From a bacterium (GTDB taxonomy: Bacteria; Vulcanimicrobiota; Vulcanimicrobiia; Vulcanimicrobiales; Vulcanimicrobiaceae): 38,837 bases of DNA. The stretch is taken from the NCBI GenBank assembly GCA_028869385.1, contig JAGWSR010000024.1, forward strand, positions 1-38,837. Direction: 5' to 3'. This document shows positions 24,783 to 32,352 of the stretch, piece by piece. Each line of letters opens with the position of its first letter. Positions within the stretch are counted from its first letter, which is position 1. The position numbers and the translations under genes were made by a program. Below the pieces are notes generated by a model, which saw only the letters and a list, made by a program, of their open reading frames with translations, was not told where the DNA came from and did no database searches.

Positions 24783-25739
24783 CTAACGGCCTTCTGATTT
24801 GGCTCCCCACAGGACGCTTGCTACCGACCACAATCCGGCGACGACCGCGATCAAGATGATGAAGAAGAGGCCGAGCTCGAGCAGGACCACGCCCGCGAAC
24901 TGGCTGCCGCCGCAGAGCGCGACGACACTCGCGATGAGCGAGAGCTTGAAGCGCTCAATGGGGTTGCTCGCCATCCCCGCGACGGAACGCGCCTCGGCGA
25001 TCACGCCCTGCGGATCCCATCCGGCCGTCTCGATGACGTAGGCCACGCGCCCGGTGGGTTCGACGATGAAGAGCTTGTCGTTGTGGATGAAGTCGGCGTC
25101 GTTGACCTGCAGCGAGTTGATGCCGAACTCGTCGAGCACGCGTTGGATCGTGGTGCCCGTCCCGGTGAGCAGCGTCCACACGCGCGGATCTTGCTCGTAC
25201 TGCGCACCGTAGGCGCGCAGCACGGCGGGCGAATCGTACGGCGGATCGAGCGTGATTTCGAGGATTGCGAAGTGCTTCGGGTCGAGCGCGCGCTGCACTT
25301 GCGTGAACTTGCTCGATATCGCGGGGCAGACGTCTTTGTCGGGGCATCGCGTGAACGCAAAGCTCAACAGGACCGTTTTGCCGCGGTAGGCGCGCCCGAG
25401 ATCGACGATCGCGCCGTCCTGCGTCACGAGTTGCGCGCTCGGGAGCGGCTTGCCGACATCGACCGATTCGACGCGCCCTTGCTGAGGCAGTCCGGGCGTA
25501 AACGGCGCGGCGGGGATCGCTTCGTGCAGCGTCCACGGTGTCGTGGAGCGATCGAGCAGTCCATCGACGCCGGTACCGGGTTTGAACGGGGCGCTGCCTT
25601 CGAGGCGCATGCGGTACGCGCCGGCCGGGAGCATGTTGGTGATCGGGTTGGCGCGGACGATCGCCGCGCCGCCGGCGACCGGCGAGACGAAGACGCCGTG
25701 GAACGGCGCGACGAGCGCGGCGAGGACGAGCGCGATCAA
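24783..25739 (-). CDS. SCO1/SenC-like protein with a CX5C metal motif
   Basis: This 318-residue thioredoxin-fold protein has an N-terminal signal-like helix, about 80 residues of leader domain and a SCO domain. A C-terminal membrane helix (about 280-305, F-A-G-V-V-L-L-E-L-G-L-F-F-I) follows. SCO proteins deliver copper to the CuA site of cytochrome oxidase or act as thiol reductants, using a CxxxC pair plus a distant histidine. Here the pair is C132 and C138 (C-P-D-K-D-V-C), so two residues have been added, while H219 is kept in D-F-I-H-N-D. The ATG overlaps the stop of the upstream SCO gene. No oxidase subunit gene is in the window. Confidence 0.85.
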   Translation of the reverse strand: MIALVLAALVAPFHGVFVSPVAGGAAIVRANPITNMLPAGAYRMRLEGSAPFKPGTGVDGLLDRSTTPWTLHEAIPAAPFTPGLPQQGRVESVDVGKPLPSAQLVTQDGAIVDLGRAYRGKTVLLSFAFTRCPDKDVCPAISSKFTQVQRALDPKHFAILEITLDPPYDSPAVLRAYGAQYEQDPRVWTLLTGTGTTIQRVLDEFGINSLQVNDADFIHNDKLFIVEPTGRVAYVIETAGWDPQGVIAEARSVAGMASNPIERFKLSLIASVVALCGGSQFAGVVLLELGLFFIILIAVVAGLWSVASVLWGAKSEGR

Positions 25740-26317
25740 CGCATCACCGAGCGCACGTTGGCCGCAATCTCGGCTACGCGTTCGTCGTCGTTGTGCACGG
25801 CGCGCTCGCGGCCGTTGCGGTCGATGATGTAGAACGCCGCCGTGTGCATGAAATCGTAGCCGTTACCAGCATGCTCGGCGGCGCTCTTGCGTGCGTAGAT
25901 GTGATAATCGCGCAGCACGCCGTCGATCTGCGCCTGCGACCCCGTGAGGCCCACCATCGGCGCCCCGGGGAAGCGCTGTAGGAATCGCGCGAGTTGCCGC
26001 GGGTGGTCGCGCTGCGGGTCGATGGTGACGAAGACGATCTCCGCATCCTTCGCGCTCGCGTGCGCTTGGCGCAGCGCCTGCGCGAGTTTGGCCGCAGTTG
26101 CCGGGCACGTATCGCCGCAGTGCGTGTAGCCGAAGAAGAGCGCGAGCGTCTTGCCGCGCTGCGCGGCGAGGTTCCAGGCCGCTCCCGTGCTGTCGGTCAA
26201 GGTGAAATCGGGCGCGGGCGTCGCGAGCGAACTCTGCGTGCTCGTGGTGGGGGCGTGCGAGCACCCCGCGGCGAGAAGCAGCGCGGCGACGACGGCGAGG
26301 TGGCGCATGCGGGACAT
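25736..26317 (-). CDS. SCO1/SenC/PrrC-family lipoprotein
   Basis: This 193-residue lipoprotein has lipobox L-A-A-G-C with C19. The SCO domain is canonical: C67 and C71 in T-H-C-G-D-T-C-P, and H158 in D-F-M-H-T. AGGA lies six bases before the ATG at 26317, favouring that start over the Met three residues later. Copper delivery to cytochrome oxidase or thiol redox work in the periplasm is expected from the family. It forms an overlapping pair with the atypical SCO gene downstream, ahead of the ECF sigma module. Confidence 0.93.
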   Translation of the reverse strand: MSRMRHLAVVAALLLAAGCSHAPTTSTQSSLATPAPDFTLTDSTGAAWNLAAQRGKTLALFFGYTHCGDTCPATAAKLAQALRQAHASAKDAEIVFVTIDPQRDHPRQLARFLQRFPGAPMVGLTGSQAQIDGVLRDYHIYARKSAAEHAGNGYDFMHTAAFYIIDRNGRERAVHNDDERVAEIAANVRSVMR

Positions 26318-26342
26318 CAGGATCCTAGTGTACCGCGCCGGC

Positions 26343-27581
26343 TCATGACCCGGGGTGGAGAATCGTCGTAATCGCCATCCAGACCCCGAGCGCGACGATG
26401 ACGCCGGAGAGGGAGAAAGCGATCGCGTTGCCGAGCGCTCGGTTGCGCCGTTCGCCGATGACGCGCGGGTCGTTCACGAGCACGAGCAAGAAGCCGAGCA
26501 CGACCGGCAGCACGAAGCCGTTGAACGCTTCCACATTGACCGTGATCTGCACCAGCGGCAGGTGCGGAATGAGCACGATGCCCGCCGCGAGCGCGACGCA
26601 GGCGGCATAGAGTCCGGTGAAGCGTTTGGCCCGGAGGCCGTCGTTGAGCGAGCAGCGCCAGCCGAAGGCTTCGCCGAACGCCCACGCCGTCGCGAGCGAG
26701 ACGACAAAGGCGCCGAGCAGCGACGCGCCGATCAACGCCACCCCGAAGGTCACCCCGGCCAGATGCCCCACGAGCGGCTCGAGGGCGATCGCGGCTTGCG
26801 CCGCATCGACGACGGGAATGTGGCGCGCGTGCAGCGTGGCGGCCGTGGTGATGATGACCGCGCACATGATCGCCTGGGTGACGACCGCGCCGAGGGCGGT
26901 ATCGAGCCGCGCGAAGGGCAGGTCGCCGAGCGTGAGGCCTTTATCTACCGTGGCGCTCTGCTGGTAAAAGATCATCCACGGCATGATGACCGCTCCGATG
27001 TTGGAGGCGATCAGGAGCAGGTAGACGCCGTCGTGCAGCGGCTGGTTGCCAAAGAGACCCTGCGCGACGACTTGGTGCGTCGGCGGATGCGCGGCGAAGG
27101 CGGCGGGGATGAAGAGCAGCTCGAGGAGGCAGAGGCCGAGGGCGAAGGTCTCGGCGCGCTTGTACGAAGCGGTAAGGATGACGACGACGAGGAGCAGCGC
27201 GGCCCCGACGACGAGCGGAACCGGGTCGAGCCCGAAGATCAGCGCCGCCCCGGCGATTCCGGCGAATTCGGTGACGAGCGCCGCGACGTTGGTGACGAGC
27301 ATCGTTCCGAGCGAGACCCACGTCCAGCCGAGCCCGTAGTGCTCGCGAATCAGGCGTGCGTGGCCTTTGCCCGTCACCACGCCGAGGCGAACCGTCATCT
27401 CCTGCACGACGAAGAGCGGCACGATGAGCAGCAATTGCAGCAGGATCAGCTTGTAGCCGAATTGGGCGCCCGAGGTGGCGGCCGTCGTGATACTGCCGGC
27501 CTCGGTATCCGCGAATGCAACCACCAGCCCGGGGCCGACCACGGCGAGAAAACGCACGAGACGAGAGCGGAGCGCGAGCAT
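26343..27581 (-). CDS. Nramp-family divalent metal transporter, divergent in the first helix
   Basis: This 412-residue inner-membrane protein has about eleven hydrophobic helices and the SLC11 fold. The usual D-P-G-N motif of helix 1 is replaced by D25-T-E-A, although G-P-G before it and G-A-Q-F-G-Y after it are kept. Helix 6 keeps A197-V-I-M200-P, holding the metal-coordinating Met and Ala of known Nramps, followed by W-M-I-F-Y-Q-Q rather than H-N-L. The ion may therefore differ from the usual Mn2+/Fe2+; relatives transporting Mg2+ are known to have altered sites. A DtxR-type operator sits seven bases upstream of the ATG, which favours a transition metal. Probably monocistronic. Confidence 0.9.
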   Translation of the reverse strand: MLALRSRLVRFLAVVGPGLVVAFADTEAGSITTAATSGAQFGYKLILLQLLLIVPLFVVQEMTVRLGVVTGKGHARLIREHYGLGWTWVSLGTMLVTNVAALVTEFAGIAGAALIFGLDPVPLVVGAALLLVVVILTASYKRAETFALGLCLLELLFIPAAFAAHPPTHQVVAQGLFGNQPLHDGVYLLLIASNIGAVIMPWMIFYQQSATVDKGLTLGDLPFARLDTALGAVVTQAIMCAVIITTAATLHARHIPVVDAAQAAIALEPLVGHLAGVTFGVALIGASLLGAFVVSLATAWAFGEAFGWRCSLNDGLRAKRFTGLYAACVALAAGIVLIPHLPLVQITVNVEAFNGFVLPVVLGFLLVLVNDPRVIGERRNRALGNAIAFSLSGVIVALGVWMAITTILHPGS

Positions 27582-27587
27582 CAGTAA

Positions 27588-27601
27588 TTAGGATAGCCTA
27601 A
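27588..27601 (-). promoter_or_regulatory. DtxR/IdeR/MntR-type operator before the Nramp gene
   Basis: TTAGGATAGCCTAA has 5-bp arms TTAGG/CCTAA around ATAG. It differs at one base from the site at 16883-16896. It lies six bases before the Nramp ATG (minus strand) and 74 bases before the divergent MauE-like gene, so it could affect both. The matching placement next to two start codons argues against chance. Confidence 0.82.
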
Positions 27602-27675
27602 CTCGTGGGCCGACCTCTGCGAGAAAACCCAATTCAAGCGGTATTTCCGAAAATTCGCCCGAACCCAAGCGCGCG

Positions 27676-28110
27676 ATGAACGCTCTCGCCCTCGCGGTCC
27701 GTCTCGCGCTCGGTCTCGTCCTCGTGGTGACCGGAGCGCTCAAGGTGGGGCACGCGCCCGATCTCGCGGCGGCGATCGCCGGTTTTCGTCTGCTGCCGGG
27801 CGCGGTCGTGGCGCCGATGGCGCTGATCTTGCCGTACTTCGAACTCTTGCTCGGCGGCTATCTGCTCGTGGGACTCTTCACGCGGGCGGCGGCGTGGATT
27901 GCCTGCGCGCAGTTCGCGATCTACGCCGCGGCGATCGCCTCGGCGGTGCTGCGGCACATTCCGGCCAACTGCGGCTGCTTCGGCCCGCACGACCAAGCGA
28001 CGGCGGATTGGCCGCACGTCGCCTTCGATCTCGCCCTCGCGCTGCTCGCCGCGTTCGTCGCGCGTCGCGGCGCGGGGTTGCTCGCTCTCGATGGGAGACT
28101 GAACCCGTAA
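27676..28110 (+). CDS. MauE/DoxX-family membrane protein
   Basis: This 144-residue protein has four predicted membrane helices. Helix 1 contains G-L-V-L-V-V-T-G-A-L-K, typical of DoxX/MauE. The N98-C-G-C-F-G motif on a loop is the MauE signature. MauE works with the thioredoxin-like MauD in disulfide formation or reduction during methylamine dehydrogenase maturation. Here a TlpA-like protein starts immediately after its stop, so a general redox pair is likely, and no methylamine genes are visible. Confidence 0.85.
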   Translation: MNALALAVRLALGLVLVVTGALKVGHAPDLAAAIAGFRLLPGAVVAPMALILPYFELLLGGYLLVGLFTRAAAWIACAQFAIYAAAIASAVLRHIPANCGCFGPHDQATADWPHVAFDLALALLAAFVARRGAGLLALDGRLNP

Positions 28111-28683
28111 ATGAACCAGCGTCAACTCGCGGCGATCTCGGTCGCCGTGCTCGTCGTGCTCGTCGTCGTGGGCGTGCTCTACGTTCGCCTGCACCCCTCG
28201 CAACAGTTGCAGAACGCCTCCGTCGCGCCGGTCAATGCCACGGCGGAGATGGGGCAACGCGCGCCCGAATTCGTCACGGCCTCGACCAACGGGCTCTTCG
28301 ACCTCGATAAGACGACGAAGCCCGCCTTCATCGAGATCTTCGCGACGTGGTGTCCGCACTGTCAGCGCGAGACGGCGGTCATCGAAAAACTCTACACGCG
28401 CTTTGGCAATCGAGTCGCATTCATCGCGATTCCCGGCAGCGACACCGGCATGGACGGCACGTCACCGGAGTCGCAGCTCGACGTGCTCACCTTTCAAAAT
28501 CGCTTCGGCGTGAGCTACCCGATCGGAGCGTACGATCCGAGTCTCTCGATCGCCAAGCAGTATCTCAAAGGCGGTTTTCCGACGATCGCCATCGTGGACG
28601 CGCACAAGACGATCGCCTATATCAACAGCGGCGAGATCCCTTACGAGGAACTCGCCGCTGTCTTGGAACGAACGCTGAAGTAG
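28111..28683 (+). CDS. membrane-anchored TlpA/MauD-like thioredoxin
   Basis: This 190-residue protein has an N-terminal membrane anchor (about residues 8-25), a linker and a thioredoxin fold with F-A-T-W-C81-P-H-C84. The cis-proline stretch is G-G-F-P-T-I-A-I-V-D. It begins directly after the MauE-like stop. The likely role is thiol-disulfide exchange on envelope proteins, with electrons passed through the MauE-like partner (inference). It converges with the His-rich gene, with three bases between the stops. Confidence 0.92.
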   Translation: MNQRQLAAISVAVLVVLVVVGVLYVRLHPSQQLQNASVAPVNATAEMGQRAPEFVTASTNGLFDLDKTTKPAFIEIFATWCPHCQRETAVIEKLYTRFGNRVAFIAIPGSDTGMDGTSPESQLDVLTFQNRFGVSYPIGAYDPSLSIAKQYLKGGFPTIAIVDAHKTIAYINSGEIPYEELAAVLERTLK

Positions 28684-28686
28684 CGC

Positions 28687-29454
28687 TTAGTCGTTCGGCG
28701 GGAACTCGTAGTTCGGCGGCGGCACGACCGGGGTGCCGACCTCGAGCACGATCTGCTGGTGCGAGAGCAGCGCGATCGAGCGCAGATCGCCGTCGTACTT
28801 CACGCCGTTGACGAACGCGGTGACGGGGCCTTTGAGTCCGGCGATGTTGTCGCGCGTGAGCGGCTGTCCCCAGATGTCGAAGAAGATGCCCAGGGTGTAA
28901 CCGCTGCCGCCGGGCGGCGCGAGTTCCGGCGCCTCGACGTGAATGATGCCGTCGGGATTGTGCGTGTGCACCCAGTAGAGACAGCCGCCGCTCGGGCTCG
29001 GCGCCGCGCCGATGAATTTCGGCACCTGCACCTGCACGCCGTGGTCGAAGATCGCGAGGTGCGGATGCACGTGCAGCGTCACGTACTCTTGGCTCGCGCA
29101 CGGAATGCCGTCGACGTTCTGGCCGCGTCCGCCGGTCGGCGAATCGGCGATCGTGCCCTTTTCGTAGAGCGAAAATTTCTGCTTGCCGAGCGTCTCGCCG
29201 TCCATGAGCGGAATCGGCGTCGGCGTCGGAGCGCCGCTGGTGGCCGCGCTTGGGGCGGGCGTCGGCGTCGCGTATGCGGCAGCGAGTTCGCGATTCTGCT
29301 GCCAGCGGAGGAAGGCGAACCCGGCGACGATCAGCACGACGGCGATCGCGACGCCGATGTACACCGTGGTCATCGGATCGCGCGGGGGCGGAGCGCCGGC
29401 GGGGCCGCCGCGTTGGTTTTGACGACGCGCGGAGCGCGGGTTTGGCTGTGACAA
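28687..29454 (-). CDS. membrane-anchored His-rich conserved protein
   Basis: This 255-residue protein has a Pro/Arg/Gln-rich cytoplasmic start, one membrane helix (about residues 30-50), a Pro/Thr linker and an exported domain. Striking motifs are H-V-H-P-H-L and W-V-H-T-H-N-P-D-G-I-I-H-V-E, with cysteines in I-P-C-A-S and G-G-C-L-Y-W. They resemble a recurring but uncharacterised bacterial family. The histidines and cysteines suggest metal binding, unproven. The TTG start at 29454 has AAGAGG five bases upstream; the ATG at 29373 lacks one and would drop 27 residues. It lies nine bases behind hldD and converges with the TlpA-like gene. Confidence 0.85.
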   Translation of the reverse strand: MSQPNPRSARRQNQRGGPAGAPPPRDPMTTVYIGVAIAVVLIVAGFAFLRWQQNRELAAAYATPTPAPSAATSGAPTPTPIPLMDGETLGKQKFSLYEKGTIADSPTGGRGQNVDGIPCASQEYVTLHVHPHLAIFDHGVQVQVPKFIGAAPSPSGGCLYWVHTHNPDGIIHVEAPELAPPGGSGYTLGIFFDIWGQPLTRDNIAGLKGPVTAFVNGVKYDGDLRSIALLSHQQIVLEVGTPVVPPPNYEFPPND

Positions 29455-29463
29455 GCGAACCTC

Positions 29464-30489
29464 TTAAGAGGGAGAGAGTGCGGGTGCGCCGTGCTCCGAC
29501 GGATCGAGAACGCGGCCGGGGATCAGGTAGTTGACGACGTAGTCGCTCACGGCCTCGGCGAGCGGCGTGACCGCCGCGTCGTAGCCGCTCGCGCGCAGAC
29601 GCTCGATGCGCGCCTGCGTGCAGTATTGATATTTCGGACGCAGCGACTCCGGCATCTCGACGAACGCGATGCGCTCGGGAACGTTCATGGCACGGAAGAT
29701 CGGCCGCACCAGATCGAGCCACGTGTGTGCGTGGCCGGAGCCGACGTTGAGCAATCCGTTCGCACCGGATTGCGCGGCATGGATCGTCATCTCGACCGCA
29801 TCTTTCACGTAGATGAAGTCGCGCCGTTGCTCGCCGTCGCGATACTCGGTGCGGTAGCTCTTGAAGAGCTTGACTTCACCGGTCGCGCGGATCTGTTCGA
29901 ACGCCTTGACCACGATGCTGCGCATGTCGCCTTTGTGATCTTCGTTCGGACCGAAGACGTTGAAGTATTTCAGGCCGACGCATCGCTTGGCGAGGCCCGT
30001 GCGTTCCGCATAGAGGTCGAAGAGGTGCTTCGAGTACGCGTACATGTTGAGCGGACGCAGCGAGCGCAACTCGAGTTCGTCGGAGAGCCCGTCTTCGAGC
30101 GCGCCGTACGTCGCGGCCGACGAAGCGTACACGAAGCGCGCGCCGAGGTCGATCGCCCAATGCGCGAGATGCTTCGTGTACTCGTAGTTGTTGCGCATGA
30201 GGTAATCCGCGTCGGTCTCGGTCGTGGCGCTGCAGGCACCCAGGTGAAAGACCGTCTGGACCTCACCGAAGTAGTTCCGGTGCTCGCCGACCACCTCGAT
30301 GAAATCTTCGCAGTCGACGTACTCCTTGAAGCGCAGAGGCACCAGGTGCTTCCACTTCTCGGAGCTGTCCATCGCGTCCACGACGATGATATCGTCGAAC
30401 CCGCGGCGGTTGAGCGACCAGATGAGGGCACTGCCAATGAGGCCGGCGCCGCCCGTCACGACGATGGGGCCAGATTTGAGATCGTGCAT
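29464..30489 (-). CDS. hldD: ADP-L-glycero-D-manno-heptose-6-epimerase
   Basis: This 341-residue SDR-family enzyme starts at the ATG at 30489; the open frame extends further upstream but through non-coding sequence. T-G-G-A-G-L-I-G-S binds NADP and S-S-A-A-T-Y-G carries the serine. The catalytic pair is Y-x-x-x-K in Y-A-Y-S-K. G-L-K-Y-F-N-V-F-G-P-N-E is conserved in the heptose epimerases. The enzyme makes the heptose donor for lipopolysaccharide core, so its presence supports an outer membrane. Related NDP-sugar epimerases cannot be fully excluded. Confidence 0.9.
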   Translation of the reverse strand: MHDLKSGPIVVTGGAGLIGSALIWSLNRRGFDDIIVVDAMDSSEKWKHLVPLRFKEYVDCEDFIEVVGEHRNYFGEVQTVFHLGACSATTETDADYLMRNNYEYTKHLAHWAIDLGARFVYASSAATYGALEDGLSDELELRSLRPLNMYAYSKHLFDLYAERTGLAKRCVGLKYFNVFGPNEDHKGDMRSIVVKAFEQIRATGEVKLFKSYRTEYRDGEQRRDFIYVKDAVEMTIHAAQSGANGLLNVGSGHAHTWLDLVRPIFRAMNVPERIAFVEMPESLRPKYQYCTQARIERLRASGYDAAVTPLAEAVSDYVVNYLIPGRVLDPSEHGAPALSPS

Positions 30490-30722
30490 AATGGCGAAAC
30501 TCGCTATTCCCCGGCGGCGCGCGGTGACCCTCGATAGGGTGCTCTTGCGGGGAGGGTCGGTGCGCGCAGAGGTACCCGACCGCACCGGTACGCGCTTCGC
30601 CAGGGGCTCGCTTGCTCGCTTGGGGCAACCGCCGAAGCGCGAATCGGGTTAGGACTGCAACAAGACGCAGGGGGCTCTTCTGGCCCGCGTCGTACTGAGG
30701 GGGCCCGCCCCCCCGAGATCTT
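30490..30722. other. 233-base intergenic region with three potential hairpins
   Basis: Between divergent hldD and the unknown 183-residue gene. ACCCGA (30574-30579) pairs with TCGGGT (30644-30649), and CGCGCTTCG (30591-30599) with CGAAGCGCG (30633-30641). A second hairpin uses GACGC/GCGTC with GGGC/GCCC inside (about 30667-30694). A third, GGGGG-CCCG-CCCCC, lies just before the start codon. No known RNA family was recognised. It could be a structured leader, a promoter region, or both. Confidence 0.45.
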
Positions 30723-31274
30723 ATGATGAACAGCCGAGTACCCGTCGAAAATGCCGATACCGTGAGCCTGGTCTGCGCGCTTCTCGTGCGCTTTCCGGAG
30801 CTGGCTTCGATTCGCTCGATGCCCGCCGATCGCTCGGTGCGGCTCACCTTCGCACTCGGCGCACGCCTGGATAAGAACGCTCAGAAGGCGCTGGCGGAGG
30901 CGATCGCCGATCACGTCGCCGGGTACCTGTTGCTCGCCAAAGACGAGCCGCGGGTGCTGCGGGTCGAGTGCGAGAGCGATCGCGGAACCACGTTCGTACA
31001 CGTGACCCGCGACACGGAGAGCTTCTCTAAAGAAGAGCTCGAACTGCTGGTCGCGCTCTTCGCGGAGCGCTTCCCCGAGGCGCTCGTGCGCAACCCGCAG
31101 CCCGAGGATCATCTCGACGCGGATCCGGTCGCGCAGGATGAGGCGGCACTCTACGCCATCGAGGCGCTGCGCGATCCGACGCGATCCAAGAGTTTGGTCG
31201 GCTTTCGCGAAGAGGCTCGCGTGCTCGTTTACTTCTTGAAGTCACGGAAAGCGAAGGCCTCGTCTCGCCGCTAG
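30723..31274 (+). CDS. conserved-looking protein of unknown function
   Basis: This 183-residue soluble, charged protein has no signal peptide or membrane helix. I do not recognise it. The first 90 residues alternate hydrophobic strands and helices (V-C-A-L-L-V-R-F-P-E-L, then R-V-L-R-V-E-C-E-S-D). A helical second half ends in a basic tail. ATG codons at 30723 and 30726 both lack a strong ribosome site. It starts the group with ymdB, spoVS and a PHP phosphatase, and the ymdB start lies within 15 bases of its stop, so a functional link is likely. Confidence 0.7.
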   Translation: MMNSRVPVENADTVSLVCALLVRFPELASIRSMPADRSVRLTFALGARLDKNAQKALAEAIADHVAGYLLLAKDEPRVLRVECESDRGTTFVHVTRDTESFSKEELELLVALFAERFPEALVRNPQPEDHLDADPVAQDEAALYAIEALRDPTRSKSLVGFREEARVLVYFLKSRKAKASSRR

Positions 31275-31288
31275 AACCTCTCAAGCTG

Positions 31289-32065
31289 TTGCTGATCGGT
31301 GATGTCGTCGGATCACCCGGTCGCGATACGCTCAAACGCTGCCTTCCGCTCGTGCGGGATCAACACCACGTACATGCCTGCATCGCCAACGGCGAAAACG
31401 CCGCGGGCGGCTTCGGGCTTACCGCGCAGACGGCCGACGAGATGTTTGCGACCGGCGTGGATTTCATCACGAGCGGCAATCACATCTACGACAAGCGCGA
31501 TTTCAAGGGATACTTGGAGTCGAGCGACCGCGTCATTCGCCCGGCGAACTATCCGCCGAGCGCGCCCGGGCGCGGCTACGGAACCTTCGAGGCCGACGGG
31601 GTGACCGTCGGCGTGATCAACGTCATGGGCCGCACCTTCATGCCGCCCGTGGACGATCCGTTTCGGGTAATCGATCCGCTGATCGACGATCTGCGCGTGC
31701 AGACGCCGATCGTGGTCGTCGACGTGCATGCGGAGGCGACGAGCGAAAAGGTGGCGCTCTCCCGCTTTCTGGACGGCCGCGCCTCGGTGATCTACGGAAC
31801 GCACACCCACGTGCAGACGGCCGACGAGCAAATCCTCGCGGGCGGCACCGCGTACCTGACGGATGTGGGTATGACAGGTCCGAGCGACGGGGTGATCGGC
31901 ATGGAGCAGGGGGCCGTTCTCGACCGCTTCTTGACGGGGATGTCGGATCGGTTCAATGTTCAAAAGACCGGTACCAAGCAATTTTGCGCGGCGGTCGTGA
32001 GCATCGATCGGAGTACCGGCCGGGCGCTCGAGATCAAGCGCATCTTCTTGCGAGGCATTGCATGA
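31289..32065 (+). CDS. ymdB: YmdB-type metallophosphodiesterase
   Basis: This 258-residue two-metal phosphoesterase has I-G-D-V-V-G-S-P-G-R at the start, then A-N-G-E-N-A-A-G-G-F-G, S-G-N-H-I-Y, D-V-H-A-E-A-T-S-E-K and G-T-H-T-H-V-Q-T-A-D-E. These are complete YmdB signatures. In Bacillus, YmdB cleaves 2',3'-cyclic nucleotides and affects biofilm and sporulation choices. The TTG at 31289 gives M-L-I-G-D. CTG at 31286 or upstream codons would restore the first strand (K-L-L-L-I-G-D), so the true start may be nonstandard. spoVS overlaps its stop (ATGA), as the two genes are neighbours in Bacillus. Confidence 0.95.
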   Translation: MLIGDVVGSPGRDTLKRCLPLVRDQHHVHACIANGENAAGGFGLTAQTADEMFATGVDFITSGNHIYDKRDFKGYLESSDRVIRPANYPPSAPGRGYGTFEADGVTVGVINVMGRTFMPPVDDPFRVIDPLIDDLRVQTPIVVVDVHAEATSEKVALSRFLDGRASVIYGTHTHVQTADEQILAGGTAYLTDVGMTGPSDGVIGMEQGAVLDRFLTGMSDRFNVQKTGTKQFCAAVVSIDRSTGRALEIKRIFLRGIA

Positions 32066-32352
32066 ATGAGGATCCGGAACGCGTCGCACCTGGAACGCTG
32101 AAAGTCTCCGCGAAGAGCAATCCGAACGCGGTTGCGGGCGCGCTCGCCGCGGCCTTGCGCGAGCGGGATCGCGCTGAGATTCAAGCCGTCGGCGCCGGCG
32201 CCATCAATCAGGCAATCAAAGCCGTCGCGATCGCCCGCGGATACGTCAAAGACAGCGGGATCGACCTCATCTGCACGCCCGCGTTCATCACCGTCGAAAT
32301 CAGCGACCACGAACGCACGGGCATCGCGCTCATCGTGGAACGGCGCGGGTGA
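32062..32352 (+). CDS. spoVS: stage V sporulation protein S-like (SpoVS, Alba-like fold)
   Basis: This 96-residue protein has the SpoVS core L-K-V-S-A-K-S-N-P-N-A-V-A-G-A-L followed by Q-A-V-G-A-G-A-I-N-Q-A-I-K-A-V-A-I-A-R-G. SpoVS shares the Alba fold, likely binds nucleic acids, and in Bacillus is needed for spore assembly. Homologues also occur in non-sporulating phyla. The first eight residues before V-A-P are extra. The ATG overlaps the ymdB stop and its TGA overlaps the GTG of the PHP gene, so the cluster is tightly coupled. Confidence 0.96.
   Translation: MNEDPERVAPGTLKVSAKSNPNAVAGALAAALRERDRAEIQAVGAGAINQAIKAVAIARGYVKDSGIDLICTPAFITVEISDHERTGIALIVERRG

Noticed and set aside
26355-27587. 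410-residue plus-strand frame opposite the Nramp gene
   Set aside because: It is highly charged with no motif, mirroring the hydrophobic Nramp codons on the other strand.
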